From NCBI RefSeq assembly GCF_900155525.1, contig NZ_LT706952.1, positions 1,066,624 to 1,130,623 of the forward strand: a DNA stretch of 64,000 bases, read 5' to 3'. The translations under genes were made by a program, and so were the position numbers. Of the stretch, positions 50,247 through 59,201 are shown piece after piece. The notes beneath the pieces were generated by a model. It was given only the letters and a program-made list of their open reading frames with translations, did not search any database and was not told the origin of the DNA. Source of the DNA: Mailhella massiliensis. Lineage in GTDB: Bacteria; Desulfobacterota; Desulfovibrionia; Desulfovibrionales; Desulfovibrionaceae. Numbering within the stretch: the first letter of the stretch is position 1; each line of letters begins with the position of its first letter.

Positions 50247-50663
50247 GAGCTTCTCCTTTCCGCTGAAAACGCATCTGCCGACACAGGAAAAACCCGCCCC
50301 GGTGGGGAAACATCTCCGGGACGTCCCCCTTCGGCAGGAAGCAGAATAATATACAGCCGCCTGAAGCAGTCTGCCTCAGGCTCACGGCATCCGGCCTTGC
50401 CGTGAACATAGCGGCAAAAACGCCCGATATCCGCAGCTTTTGCGCCCCCCCTTCCGCCCGAAGAACCGGCAGACGGAGCAAGAATTTTCCGCTCAGGCCG
50501 CACCTTTCCGCCGGGAAAAGACAGAGAAGGCCCCTTAAGCTCGAAGCCGCCGGCCGTCCGACAGGTTCGGAAAAAACGGCAAAAAAAGGGTCGTCTGAAA
50601 CAAACGACCCTTTTTCCTTGTCATCCTCATGCTTTCCCTGCGGCCGACGGGCGGCCCGGGGCA
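50247..50663. promoter_or_regulatory. Intergenic region upstream of the alcohol dehydrogenase gene
   Basis: 417 nt without a convincing gene. It holds the lpxA terminator (50581-50615), a near-perfect inverted repeat CCTGAAGCAG-T-CTGCCTCAGG (50360-50380, one mismatch), and a possible minus-strand -10 TATATT (50353-50348). The repeat covers the expected -35 region, as an operator or activator site would. Confidence 0.45.
50581..50615 (-). terminator. Terminator of the ompH-lpxD-fabZ-lpxA operon
   Basis: AAAGGGTCGT/ACGACCCTTT hairpin with seven Ts on the minus strand, 49 nt after the lpxA stop. Confidence 0.85.
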
Positions 50664-51479
50664 TCAGGCAAGATCCATGATCTTCTTGCGTTCGTCACCG
50701 GGCAGAATGCCGCGCTTGCTTTCCCGCACGAAGTTGATGAATTCCACGATTTCGGGCAGATGGCCGTATTCCGCCTCAAGCTGCATGAGCGCATCGGGGC
50801 GGGGAATGCCGGAGTACCACGTCATCCGGTAGGCCTGCTTGAAGCCGGAAAGCAGCTCCATGGAAGCCTTGGCGCGGCGCAGGCCCACAATGTTGGGCGA
50901 CTGCACCGTGGCTCTGTTGCCCACGGCGAGCATCCACGGCGGCAGATCCTGCGCAAGCCCGGACATGCCGCCCACAAAGGCATGCTTGCCCACGCGCACG
51001 AACTGATGCACGGCGGAAAGTCCGCCGATGATGGCGTTGTCGTCCACAAAGCAGTGACCGGCAAGCGTGGCGTTGTTGGACATGACGATGTTATTCATGA
51101 CCGTGCAGTCATGCGCCACATGAACATAGGCCATGAGCAGGTTGTTGTCGCCCACACGGGTAACGCCGCCGCCCGCTTCCGTACCGCGGTGCAGCGTGGT
51201 GAATTCCCGGATATTGTTCCTGTTGCCGATGACGAGGCTGCTCACCTCGCCATGGAATTTCAGATCCTGAGGTTCTCCGCCCACGGCGGCATAGGAATAG
51301 ATATGGTTGTCCTCCCCCATGGTGGTGTACCGCTTGACGGAGGCGAAGGCATCGATGCGCGTACGCGCGCCGATGACCACATCATCTTCAATGACGGCGC
51401 AGGGGCCGACGATCACGTCGTCGCCGAGCTGAGCCGTAGGTGCCACAAACGCACTCGGATGGATCTGAGGTGCTGCCAT
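50664..51479 (-). CDS. lpxA: Acyl-ACP--UDP-N-acetylglucosamine O-acyltransferase
   Basis: The 271-residue protein is a left-handed beta-helix acyltransferase with hexapeptide repeats (IHPSAFVAPTAQLGDDVIVGPCAVIEDDVVIG) and the catalytic His in HVAHDCTVMNN. The helical C-terminus (GLRRAKASMELLSGFKQAYR) is standard LpxA. It performs the first committed step of lipid A synthesis. ATG 51479 is one base beyond the fabZ stop; the longer upstream reading is inside fabZ and not family-like. Confidence 0.96.
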   Translation of the reverse strand: MAAPQIHPSAFVAPTAQLGDDVIVGPCAVIEDDVVIGARTRIDAFASVKRYTTMGEDNHIYSYAAVGGEPQDLKFHGEVSSLVIGNRNNIREFTTLHRGTEAGGGVTRVGDNNLLMAYVHVAHDCTVMNNIVMSNNATLAGHCFVDDNAIIGGLSAVHQFVRVGKHAFVGGMSGLAQDLPPWMLAVGNRATVQSPNIVGLRRAKASMELLSGFKQAYRMTWYSGIPRPDALMQLEAEYGHLPEIVEFINFVRESKRGILPGDERKKIMDLA

Positions 51480-51480
51480 A

Positions 51481-51945
51481 TCAGAAGGACTCCCTGGGAA
51501 GAACAGATGCGGTGAGCCGCGCTTCGGCAACGACGTTGCCGTCCACATAGGCCTTGGTATCCATCTTCCAGAGCTGCATTCTATGCGTCAGATTGGTGCA
51601 TTCCATGACCAGCTTGTCTCCGGGACGGACGGGCGAACGGAAGCGCGCCTTTTCGATGCCGGTGAACAGATAGATCTGGTCGGGGCGTTCCTTGAACTCG
51701 GGGAAGCTGTGCGCCACGAGGATGATCCCGGTCTGGGCCATGGCTTCGATGATCAGAACGCCGGGCATGACGGGCACGCCCGGAAAATGCCCCTGGAAGA
51801 AAGGTTCATTGAACGTAAGGTTCTTGTAGGCGCGGATATGGTCGCTGGGCACCAGCTCGTCCACGCGATCCACCAGAAGGAAAGGATAGCGATGGGGCAG
51901 GATGCTCAGGATTTCCTTGATGCCGAGGGAAATGGACTCGCTCAT
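51481..51945 (-). CDS. fabZ: 3-hydroxyacyl-ACP dehydratase FabZ
   Basis: The 154-residue hot-dog-fold enzyme has [18 protein letters not shown] and [22 protein letters not shown], with the catalytic His and Glu. It dehydrates 3-hydroxyacyl-ACP and competes with LpxA/LpxD for hydroxyacyl chains, which explains the conserved lpxD-fabZ-lpxA grouping. It follows lpxD after 112 nt that contain two GC hairpins. Confidence 0.97.
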   Translation of the reverse strand: MSESISLGIKEILSILPHRYPFLLVDRVDELVPSDHIRAYKNLTFNEPFFQGHFPGVPVMPGVLIIEAMAQTGIILVAHSFPEFKERPDQIYLFTGIEKARFRSPVRPGDKLVMECTNLTHRMQLWKMDTKAYVDGNVVAEARLTASVLPRESF

Positions 51946-51989
51946 GGTGTGTTGCCTTTTAACGGTTTATAGTGAGGCTCTGCCGCGCC

Positions 51990-52052
51990 GCGTTCCCCCG
52001 CCGTGAGATACGAACGGCGGGGCGGCGGCAGCCGGCGGCTTCGCCGCCGGAG
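51990..52052 (-). other. Two GC hairpins between lpxD and fabZ
   Basis: CCGCCG..CGGCGG and CCGGCGGC-TT-CGCCGCCGG stems in the 112-nt gap. No T tract, so probably message protection or mild attenuation. Confidence 0.4.
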
Positions 52053-52057
52053 CCGTA

Positions 52058-53164
52058 TCAACGATGATGCATCATGGACATCCAGCGGTTCCACATGGCC
52101 ACAAGGGAACGATCCGTCTTGTCGCTGGCCATGGGCTTGTGGCCCATTTCCTTCTCAAGCCTGGCCACCCGCTTGAAGAGCTCGGGCAGCTTGGGCATGA
52201 GCGTGGCGTTACGCAGATAGGTATTATAGTCCATGGTGGGAGAACCGCCGACCACCTGCCCTTCGGAAATATCCTTGGCAACGCCGGCCTGCGGTCCGAT
52301 GGTGGAATTGTTGCCGATGTGCAGGTGCCCGGAAATACCGGCCTGCCCGGCCATGGTTACGTTGTCGCCTACGTGCGTGGAACCGGAAATGCCCACCTGG
52401 GAAACGATGAGGCAGTCTTTTCCGATATGCACGTTGTGCCCCACCATGACCAGGTTGTCGATGCAGGTGCCGTCGCCCACGAGCGTGGCGCTCAGGGCCG
52501 CACGGTCGATGGTGGCGTTGGCGCCGATTTCCACATGGTCGCCGAGTTCCACATGCCCGATCTGCGGCACCTTTCTGATGCCTTCCGAAGTCCGCACGAA
52601 ACCGAAGCCCTCACCGCCCAGCACGGCCCCCGGCTGAAGCACGCAGGCCTTGCCGAGTTTCGTTCCGGCCATGAGCACGGCGCGGGGGTACAGGATGCAG
52701 CCATCTCCCAGCTCGCAATCCTCTCCGATATAGCAGCCGGGAAAAATGACGCAGCCCTTGCCGAGCACGGTACGCGGGCCGATGTAGCAGAACGGATAAA
52801 CGGTGCAATCCTCGCCAAGCACAGCCTCGGGATGGATGCAGGCCATGTGGCTTATCCCCGTGAAGCTGCCCTGAGGCTTGACGAACAGCGTCAGAGCCTG
52901 CGCGAACATGGGATAGGGGTTATCCGTGACAAGCGCGCGCTCAACGTCGTTCTCATGTTCGGGCCGCACGATGACGGCCCCCGCTTTGGTGGTGGACAGT
53001 TGTGAAACGTACTTGGGGTTGGCCAGAAAGCTCAGTTCCGTAGGACCGGCCTCTTCCAGCGTGTTGATCCCGGTGATGACGATGTCGTCCTCGGGATTCT
53101 TCAGCGCCAGGCGCACCCCGAGCTTTTCCGCGATTTCGGAAAGCTTGAACGAAGGATTGGGCAT
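52058..53164 (-). CDS. lpxD: UDP-3-O-(3-hydroxyacyl)glucosamine N-acyltransferase
   Basis: The 368-residue protein has an N-terminal uridine-binding domain ([47 protein letters not shown]), a hexapeptide-repeat beta-helix with the catalytic His in [12 protein letters not shown], and a C-terminal helix. About 20 residues at the end ([23 protein letters not shown]) go beyond the usual core. It adds the N-linked acyl chain in lipid A synthesis. It lies 14 nt after ompH. Confidence 0.96.
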   Translation of the reverse strand: MPNPSFKLSEIAEKLGVRLALKNPEDDIVITGINTLEEAGPTELSFLANPKYVSQLSTTKAGAVIVRPEHENDVERALVTDNPYPMFAQALTLFVKPQGSFTGISHMACIHPEAVLGEDCTVYPFCYIGPRTVLGKGCVIFPGCYIGEDCELGDGCILYPRAVLMAGTKLGKACVLQPGAVLGGEGFGFVRTSEGIRKVPQIGHVELGDHVEIGANATIDRAALSATLVGDGTCIDNLVMVGHNVHIGKDCLIVSQVGISGSTHVGDNVTMAGQAGISGHLHIGNNSTIGPQAGVAKDISEGQVVGGSPTMDYNTYLRNATLMPKLPELFKRVARLEKEMGHKPMASDKTDRSLVAMWNRWMSMMHHR

Positions 53165-53178
53165 TCAGGGCTCCTTTG

Positions 53179-53736
53179 TTATTTTGCGGAGCTGAGATTG
53201 AACTTGCCGCCTTTGGACTTCCAGACCTTGTTGACTTCCTCGATCAGGCCGCTCGTCACGTCATTGGCCTGAACATAGAACATGACGACGGAAGCGTCGA
53301 TGATCATGTCGTAGCCGTTCTTCTTGGCATAGTTTTCGCAGGCCGTGCGCAGCACATCGTTCATCTGAGAGTTGATGGCCTGCTGTACGCGGGAAAGACG
53401 CTGAGTGTAGGCGGTACCCTTGGTTTCCAGCTCCTGGGCCATCTTCTGGATCTTCTGAGCGCGTTCGTTGCGGGCCTTTTCCGAAAGGGCGGCAGCCTGC
53501 TTGCGCAGATCTTCAGCCTGCTTGTTCAGGTCGGCATTCTGCTTTTCCAGCTGTTCACGTTCCTTGCCGAACATGGAGGTCAGCTGCTTTTCGGCTTCCT
53601 TGCCGGGATCGCTCTGAGCGGAAAGGCGCAGGGGATTGGCGACGCCTATCTTACCCGCGGCCTGAGCCTGGGAAGGCAGGATGACGGCGGAGCAGAAAAA
53701 GGCCACAGCCAGCGCAATGACAGTGCGACGAAGCAT
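53179..53736 (-). CDS. skp: OmpH/Skp-family periplasmic chaperone
   Basis: The 185-residue precursor has a signal peptide (LRRTVIALAVAFFCSAVILPSQAQA), followed by KIGVANPLRL, then a long Gln/Lys/Glu coiled-coil (KEREQLEKQNADLNKQAEDLRKQAAAL) and the C-terminal beta-strand region VVMFYVQANDVTSGLIEEVNKVW. Skp trimers hold unfolded outer-membrane proteins. ATG 53736 has AAGGAG 8 nt upstream. First gene of the lpx operon; bamA is not adjacent here. Confidence 0.92.
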   Translation of the reverse strand: MLRRTVIALAVAFFCSAVILPSQAQAAGKIGVANPLRLSAQSDPGKEAEKQLTSMFGKEREQLEKQNADLNKQAEDLRKQAAALSEKARNERAQKIQKMAQELETKGTAYTQRLSRVQQAINSQMNDVLRTACENYAKKNGYDMIIDASVVMFYVQANDVTSGLIEEVNKVWKSKGGKFNLSSAK

Positions 53737-53805
53737 AATAAAACTCCTTAATAAGGAAAAAGTAGCAACATAGGCACGCCTCAACAAGGCGGCGGACATC
53801 GGCAA

Positions 53806-53835
53806 AGATTACCCTTGAGGGCATGAGGGCGTCAA
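53806..53835 (-). promoter_or_regulatory. Sigma-70 promoter of the skp-lpxD-fabZ-lpxA operon
   Basis: On the minus strand TTGACG (53835-53830), 18 nt, TAATCT (53811-53806), about 70 nt before the skp ATG. Confidence 0.65.
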
Positions 53836-53884
53836 GAATGATTTAAGCCCCCGCCCGTACCTTCACCCGCCCGGACGTGCATAA

Positions 53885-53937
53885 GAAAAAAGGAAGCCGA
53901 ACGGGAAAAACAGCGTCGTGCTGCCTGTTTCCCGTCA
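53885..53937 (-). terminator. Terminator of the shikimate-kinase-like gene
   Basis: On the minus strand GACGGGAAACAG pairs with CTGTTTTTCCCGT (one mismatch) and a CTTCCTTTTTTC run follows. Confidence 0.6.
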
Positions 53938-54492
53938 CAAAAAAGCAAGCTGCTCCAGTGCAAGGCGCGCGCTTTCCGCAGGCGCAAGACCGTAGGCAGG
54001 CACGCTCACCGTGGCGTAACGGCGGTAAAGCTCCTCCCTTTCACGGAAAAGCTCCTCCAGTGTCTGGCCGGGCGCTATGGCCAGCCCTCTGTCGGGGTTG
54101 CGGGCGATGCGTTCAAGAATGATCTTCATGGGTACGTCGAGGTAGACGACGGGGCCGAGAGAGGCAAGGTGCTTCATGGAGCTTTCCCGGTACACCACGC
54201 TGCCGCCCGTGGCTATGACGGTGCGGCAGAGACGCAGGCGGCCCACGATCTCCGCCTCCATATCAATGAAGGCTTCCTTGCTCATGGCATCGGCCACGCT
54301 CTGAAGGGGCGCGGCATAGGCCGCCTCGATGATATGGTCGCTGTCCACAAAGGCCCAGCCCAGCGAACGGGCCACCATGCGGCCCACCGTGGTCTTGCCC
54401 GCTCCGGCCATGCCTATAAACGTAATGCAGCCCGATTCGGGCACATGGAGCTGAGAAGGAGCATCCTTCCGCTCAGACAAAGCTGCTGTCAT
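53935..54492 (-). CDS. Shikimate-kinase-like P-loop kinase; possibly homoserine kinase
   Basis: The 185-residue protein has the shikimate-kinase fold: Walker A GMAGAGKTTVG, the Asp in FVDSDHII, the RTVIATGGSVVYR loop, and REELYRRYATVSVPA at the end. But the usual FR-x-x-E element that grips the shikimate carboxylate reads FIDME, so the key Arg is an Ile. I recall that a shikimate-kinase-like protein of Desulfovibrio was assigned as homoserine kinase from mutant data; this could be that ortholog, but I cannot check it here. ATG 54492 has GGAAGGA 5 nt upstream. Expressed alone between the lpx operon and an EamA gene. Confidence 0.75.
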   Translation of the reverse strand: MTAALSERKDAPSQLHVPESGCITFIGMAGAGKTTVGRMVARSLGWAFVDSDHIIEAAYAAPLQSVADAMSKEAFIDMEAEIVGRLRLCRTVIATGGSVVYRESSMKHLASLGPVVYLDVPMKIILERIARNPDRGLAIAPGQTLEELFREREELYRRYATVSVPAYGLAPAESARLALEQLAFL

Positions 54493-54596
54493 ATGGTTCC
54501 TTCCGGGCAGAGCCCGTCTCTCCAGCGCGGGGAGCGCTGTTTTCATGAGCTTAACCATACGCCGCGCGCGGAAGGAATGCAAACGGCTTTATGAAG

Positions 54597-54628
54597 AGAA
54601 AAAGGCGCGGGAACATGCTTCCCGCGCC
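54597..54628 (-). terminator. Terminator of the second EamA exporter gene
   Basis: GGCGCGGGAA/TTCCCGCGCC with a short loop and TTTTT on the minus strand, 33 nt beyond the stop. Confidence 0.85.
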
Positions 54629-54660
54629 CTGCAGGGGACAGCCGCACGGCGCGGCCTCCG

Positions 54661-55536
54661 TCAGTCCTTCTTTCCCATGGAGGAAATGGCCACGCCGAAA
54701 AGCGCGAGCCCTACGCAGGCCACCTGCGGCACATTGAGCCTTTCTCCCAGAAGGACATAGGCGAAAATCAGCGTGAAAACGGGAATGAGATTGCCGAACA
54801 GCGACACGATGCCCGCTTCCAGATACTTGAGGGAGAAGTTGAGCATAAGATACGCCAGAATGCCCACACCCACGCCCATATAAAGGAGTCCGGCCAGCGC
54901 AGGCATGGTGACGGACTCAGGCATGGGGGCGGAAAGAAGCGCAGGGAAAAAGGCGAGGCTCCCGCCTATGGCCTGAATGGCGGAAATACTCAGGAAGGAA
55001 TAGCGGCGGGAAATGAAGCGCACGCACACGGCATAACCACTGGAGGAAAGCACCGCGCCGAACATGAGCAGATTCCCCAGCAGAGGATTGGAGGCCTTGG
55101 CGTCGCCTTCCGCAAAATACGAGGAACCTGCCACGCCGATCACCGCAAGAATGATGGCCACAATGGTGCGCCCGGTGAGCTTTTCCTTCAGGAATATCCA
55201 CGCGGCCACGGCCGTGCAGAGGGGGAAGCACGCCGCGATGACGCCGCCCTGGGAAGCCGTGGTGAACTTCATGGAGAAGGTTTCGCACAAAAAGAAAAGA
55301 CACGGTTCGAACATGACGAGAAGCAGCAGATACTTCCAGTCGCCCTTCTGGTAGGGAAGATGTCGCCATTTGGGCAGAAGCGCCAGATAGAACAGCGCGG
55401 CAAAACCCACGCGGGCGAACACCACATGCAGAACGGCGAACGACTCGAACGCATATTTCATGGCAATCATGCCGCCGCCCCACAGGGCATAGCAGCACAC
55501 CAGCAGCAACATGATGATTCTCGGCGAAAAAGACAT
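54661..55536 (-). CDS. EamA/DMT-superfamily exporter
   Basis: The 291-residue protein has ten hydrophobic helices in two EamA repeats: CCYALWGGGMIAMKYAFESFAVLHVVFARVGFAALFYL in the first and SSSGYAVCVRFISRRYSFLSISAIQAIGGSLAFF in the second. It is only distantly similar to the EamA protein at 2238-3164. Substrate unknown. ATG 55536 has TGGAGG 7 nt upstream; the 6-codon longer frame lacks a site. It has its own terminator, so it is a single-gene unit. Confidence 0.9.
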   Translation of the reverse strand: MSFSPRIIMLLLVCCYALWGGGMIAMKYAFESFAVLHVVFARVGFAALFYLALLPKWRHLPYQKGDWKYLLLLVMFEPCLFFLCETFSMKFTTASQGGVIAACFPLCTAVAAWIFLKEKLTGRTIVAIILAVIGVAGSSYFAEGDAKASNPLLGNLLMFGAVLSSSGYAVCVRFISRRYSFLSISAIQAIGGSLAFFPALLSAPMPESVTMPALAGLLYMGVGVGILAYLMLNFSLKYLEAGIVSLFGNLIPVFTLIFAYVLLGERLNVPQVACVGLALFGVAISSMGKKD

Positions 55537-55760
55537 GGACAACCTCCAGAGCAATCTGGGGGCATCCTACACGCCTGCCGAAATATTTCTGGCGCATATG
55601 CAACAATTTTCCGATTCTTCCCTTTGAAGGATCCCTCCGCAGCACTCTCCACAAAAACGGTGCCTGGAAGCCCGTGTCCATGCCGGCAAAGGTTCCGGCC
55701 TCTCTTGCCGCGGGCCCCATACCGTAAGCGGCGCGCCTTCCGCTCCACCGGACGGATTAA

Positions 55761-55793
55761 AAGAAAGAAGCCCGCCGGAGGGCGGGCTTCTTT
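55761..55793 (-). terminator. Terminator of rplM-rpsI
   Basis: AAAGAAGCCCGCC/GGCGGGCTTCTTT hairpin with a GGAG/CTCC loop and further Ts on the minus strand, 20 nt after rpsI. Confidence 0.9.
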
Positions 55794-55812
55794 GGTCGCG
55801 AAAATCGGAGGA

Positions 55813-56205
55813 TTAACGCTTGGAGTACTGGTAACGGGCGCGGGCAGCGGCCAGACCGTACTTCTTACGTTCCTTCTTACGGGCATCGCGGGTCAGGAAG
55901 CCGGCATGCTTCAGAACGCCGCGCAGAGCGGGATCGGCCTGGAGCAGAGCACGGGAAATGCCGAGGCGGACAGCTTCGGCCTGACCGGAAATGCCGCCGC
56001 CGCACACGTTGACCTTGATGTCATACTGTTCGGCGAGCTTGGTGAGGGCAAGAGGCTGACGGACGATCATCTGCAGGGTCTTGCGGGGGAAATACTGATC
56101 CATGGGGCGGCCGTTGACTTCAATCTGACCGGAACCAGGATAAAGGCGGGTACGGGCGATGGCGGTCTTGCGGCGGCCGGTACCATAATCAAAAGAGGTA
56201 GACAT
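55813..56205 (-). CDS. rpsI: 30S ribosomal protein S9
   Basis: The 130-residue protein is S9: [59 protein letters not shown], and the universally conserved tail [18 protein letters not shown], whose last Arg touches P-site tRNA. It is 10 nt after rplM. Confidence 0.98.
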   Translation of the reverse strand: MSTSFDYGTGRRKTAIARTRLYPGSGQIEVNGRPMDQYFPRKTLQMIVRQPLALTKLAEQYDIKVNVCGGGISGQAEAVRLGISRALLQADPALRGVLKHAGFLTRDARKKERKKYGLAAARARYQYSKR

Positions 56206-56215
56206 GGCGTGGCTC

Positions 56216-56650
56216 CTACTTCTCAAAGGTCAGCGGCTTGGGGGCCTGAGCAGCGTGGGGATGTTCGGCGCCCACATAAATCTTCAGTTTCTTCAGCATG
56301 GCGCGGCCAAGACGGTTCTTGGGCAGCATGCCGCGAACGGCCTTGCGGAGCACTTCTTCAGGCTTGGTGGCCAGCAGCTTTTCAAGGCTGACTTCCTTGA
56401 GGCCGCCAACCCAGCCGGAGTGGCTGTAGTAGAACTTGTCGTGCATCTTGGTGCCGGTCACGCGGATCTTTTCGCAGTTGACCACGACGATGAAGTCGCC
56501 GTTGTCCATGTGAGGGGCGAATTCAGGCTTGTGCTTGCCGCGCAGACGATGGGCGATCTGGGTGGCGAGGCGGCCAAGAATCTGATCTTCGGCGTCAACC
56601 AGATACCACTGGCGGTCGATGTCGGCCGGGGTCGGGCTGAAAGTTTTCAT
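56216..56650 (-). CDS. rplM: 50S ribosomal protein L13
   Basis: The 144-residue protein is L13: [58 protein letters not shown], then [22 protein letters not shown] and [32 protein letters not shown] precedes the ATG at 56650; the frame is open further upstream but without family sequence. Confidence 0.98.
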   Translation of the reverse strand: MKTFSPTPADIDRQWYLVDAEDQILGRLATQIAHRLRGKHKPEFAPHMDNGDFIVVVNCEKIRVTGTKMHDKFYYSHSGWVGGLKEVSLEKLLATKPEEVLRKAVRGMLPKNRLGRAMLKKLKIYVGAEHPHAAQAPKPLTFEK

Positions 56651-56924
56651 GAAAATATCTCCTGTCCCGCAGGAAGCGGAACCGCATGAGTGTGCCGTTG
56701 AAGAGGCGTAGTCACAAAAAGGCTTCCCGGCCCGGAAGGGCGAAGAAGCGCATTCCTCGTTACATTCGTTCTTTTTCGAAGGGAAACCGGAGACGTTTCG
56801 CCCGCAACGGGGAGCCGGCAAAGCGCACCTTGGGAGCGGCTACCAGACCGCCGTTCCCTTGCCAGAACATTCGAAAGAAGGTATTTGCCATAAAACGGAA
56901 GATTAAGCAAGTGAGGAATCGGCC

Positions 56925-58175
56925 ATGCGGAGCATAAGAAAAAGCCTTCTTCAGTTCATTTTCTCGGGCGCGAACATGCGGCGCTGGAACGACAAGCTCC
57001 GGCCCGTGGAACTTTTCGAACTGGACAAGCAGGGCCACAAGATGATCGCGGCCTTCCTGCTCTGGCAGCAGAATGCGGAACATCTTTCGGAAGAAGAACA
57101 CCGCCGCATGGGAATAGACATCATCGAGGGCGGTATTTTCGATTATTTCTACAGGCTTATCATTACCGACATCAAGCCCCCCGTCTTCTACCGCATCAAG
57201 GCCAACAAGGAACACTACGCCGAACTCACCGCCTGGGCTCTGAAGGAACTCGAGCCGCGCATACGTCCTCTGGACGAAGATTTCTGGCAGAGACTCGTGC
57301 GCTATCATCAGCGCCCCGCCGAAGAGACAAACCGCCTTTCCGACCGCATTCTGAGCGCCGCGCACATGTATGCCTCACGCTGGGAGTTTGCTCTCATCGA
57401 GCCCCTCAACGGCTTCGATGAGGAAATCAAGGAAATAGGCCCTTCCTTCAACAAGAGGCTCCTGGCCTTGAAGGATGTGGAAGGCGTGAACGAGCTGCTC
57501 GCCGGTTCCGGCACGGCCCTTGCGCGCATGGCCAACCTCTGCGGGCAGCTTCGCTTTCAGATACGCTGGGCGCAGACGCCGCGCGTGCCCGCCACCTCCG
57601 TTCTGGGGCACATGTTCATCGTGGCCGTGTATTCCTATCTGTTCAGCCTGTATCTGGACGGCTGCGAACAGCGCCGCATCAACGACTTCTACTGCGGTCT
57701 TTTCCACGACCTTGCGGAACTGCTCACGCGCGATATCATCACTCCGGTCAAGCGCTCCGTGGCCCAGCTGCCGGAGATCATCCATCAGTATGAGGATGAG
57801 GAACTTCACAGCAAAATACTCGATCCGCTGGAACAGGAAGGCTACGGCCATATCCGCGAAAGACTGGACTACTATCTGGGCCTCGCCACGAAGTCGGAAT
57901 TCAACGATACCTGCCGCGAAGGCGGAACCATTCTGAAGCAGGACGGCTTTCTTGCCCTGCAGGAAAACTTCAACCGCAATGAATGCGATCCCAAGGACGG
58001 AGAGCTCATCAAGGTCTGCGATACTCTGGCCGCCTTCATCGAAGCCTACAGCTCCATCCACAACGGGCTGGGTTCCCCCCACCTTTACGAGGCCATGGCC
58101 CGCATGAGGCGCGAATGCAGCAATAAAAGGCTCGGCTCCTTCAGCATGGCTCCGCTTCTGGCCGACTTCGACTGA
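56925..58175 (+). CDS. HD-domain protein (YfbR-like phosphohydrolase family)
   Basis: The 416-residue soluble protein contains an HD-type metal site: SVLGHMFIVAVYSYLF supplies a His and YCGLFHDLAELLTRDIITPVK the His-Asp pair, and a distal Asp lies in KVCDTLAAFIEAY. This HD_3/YfbR-like pattern is found in nucleotide phosphohydrolases. About 200 residues on the N-terminal side (RRWNDKLRPVELFELDKQGHKMIAAFLLW) are extra and unassigned. It may hydrolyse a nucleotide, but no substrate can be named. It is divergent from rplM and upstream of ssrA. Confidence 0.82.
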   Translation: MRSIRKSLLQFIFSGANMRRWNDKLRPVELFELDKQGHKMIAAFLLWQQNAEHLSEEEHRRMGIDIIEGGIFDYFYRLIITDIKPPVFYRIKANKEHYAELTAWALKELEPRIRPLDEDFWQRLVRYHQRPAEETNRLSDRILSAAHMYASRWEFALIEPLNGFDEEIKEIGPSFNKRLLALKDVEGVNELLAGSGTALARMANLCGQLRFQIRWAQTPRVPATSVLGHMFIVAVYSYLFSLYLDGCEQRRINDFYCGLFHDLAELLTRDIITPVKRSVAQLPEIIHQYEDEELHSKILDPLEQEGYGHIRERLDYYLGLATKSEFNDTCREGGTILKQDGFLALQENFNRNECDPKDGELIKVCDTLAAFIEAYSSIHNGLGSPHLYEAMARMRRECSNKRLGSFSMAPLLADFD

Positions 58176-58482
58176 TCATCTCCGGCATAAAGCACCGACG
58201 AAAACGCCCTGCCCTGAAAACGGCGCGGGAAGCTCTGCGGAAAAACTGCGGAGGACGAACGATTGCGGCAATGAAGCATCCGCACATGGGAAACAGTCCC
58301 CGGTCTGCCGATCCTGCCGCCCGGTGAAAACTCCGCAAGGCGCAGGCGCCCTTCTGCCCCAACCGCAACGAATGCCCTCTCCCCCCTCTTTACGAAGAGG
58401 CCTTTCCTGCGTATATTAACAGCGCTTCAAGTATGAAGCTCAAGCCGGTCTTTCTGACCCATGTCAGCAAAGGCCTCCGCAA
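58176..58482 (+). promoter_or_regulatory. Intergenic region with the ssrA promoter
   Basis: 307 nt without a gene. TTTACG (58389-58394), 17 nt, TATATT (58412-58417) is a good promoter for ssrA, giving a 5' extension of about 60 nt removed by RNase P. The first 200 nt show nothing recognisable. Confidence 0.55.
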
Positions 58483-58861
58483 GGGGGCGCATTGGTTTCG
58501 ACGGGGATGCTGGAAGCCATGGTTGCAGGTCGAGGCGCCGCTGGCCTCGTAAAAAGCGGCAACAAAGTAATTGCCAACAACGATTACGAATACGCCTACG
58601 CTGCGTAAGCGGCGGGGCACCCTGACGGCATAGACCGTCACGCCGAAGCGGCCGACGCCCGATACGTCGCCGAGGCGCCAATCCATCGGGCTGGCGCACG
58701 TCTGCTCCTTCCGGGGCGTGCGTGAGATCTTACGGCGGGATAACCGACGGATGCCCGTCTGCGGGCAAATCCTGAGGCGAAAAGCCATACGCAGACTATA
58801 CCTGTAGAGGCCTTGCGTGGACCTTTCTCGGACGGGAGTTCGACTCTCCCCGCCTCCACCA
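58483..58861 (+). ncRNA. ssrA: Transfer-messenger RNA (tmRNA)
   Basis: The 5' end GGGGGCGCATTGGTTTCGACGGGG is the conserved tmRNA start and the 3' end GAGTTCGACTCTCCCCGCC-TCCACCA forms the T arm and acceptor. GGGGGCG pairs with CGCCTCC (one G-U), as in the tRNA-like domain. The tag frame at 58573-58608 reads ANNDYEYAYAA followed by TAA, close to the tags of Desulfovibrio relatives. With SmpB (40766-41215) it frees stalled ribosomes and marks proteins for proteolysis. CCA is encoded. The 379-nt length is normal. It is one-piece, not permuted. Confidence 0.97.
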
Positions 58862-58898
58862 AAAAGTCGACATCCCCGCAGGACGGGGCATCTTCATC

Positions 58899-58945
58899 AT
58901 GCTCTCCATGGCGTAACCGTAACGTTCCCATGGAGAGCATTTTTT
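58899..58945 (+). terminator. Terminator of ssrA
   Basis: A perfect 13-bp stem ATGCTCTCCATGG/CCATGGAGAGCAT with a 16-nt loop is followed by TTTTTT. Confidence 0.9.
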
Positions 58946-59030
58946 ATTCCTTCACCAGAGCGGACTCCCCCCTCATAGAAAATCCATCCCTCTGCACAGG
59001 CCGGCAACGACGCAGGAGAAATCCTTTCCG

Positions 59031-59201
59031 TTATACGTCGTACATGGAAAATATTTTCCCGCAGTCGAGGCAGCGCAGCAGCTGTTTCTTCCTTTCCGGC
59101 TTCGGCGGCTTCCGCCTGAAAATCTTCACGGCCATCCACGTCCAGAAATAGTGCCTGTCCAGGGAAATCAGATTTTCCGAAGAACAACGCGGGCAGCGCA
59201 T
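59031..59201 (-). CDS. Small zinc-ribbon protein (56 aa)
   Basis: The product has two CxxC knuckles, MRCPRCSSENLI and LLRCLDCGKIFSMYDV, separated by a basic stretch (KIFRRKPPKPERKKQ), the pattern of a zinc ribbon. Function is unknown; similar tiny proteins bind nucleic acid. The ATG at 59201 is preferred because GAGGAGG is 8 nt upstream; ATGs at 59207 and 59225 are alternatives. It is convergent with ssrA. Confidence 0.7.
   Translation of the reverse strand: MRCPRCSSENLISLDRHYFWTWMAVKIFRRKPPKPERKKQLLRCLDCGKIFSMYDV

Noticed and set aside
50239-50664. 141-codon minus-strand frame before the alcohol dehydrogenase gene
   Set aside because: It spans the lpxA terminator and promoter elements and shows no domain or membrane pattern.
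58483-58861. tmRNA 3' end as an integration site of a genomic island
   Set aside because: ssrA is a frequent attachment site, but no integrase, repeat of the 3' end or island genes follow within the window.
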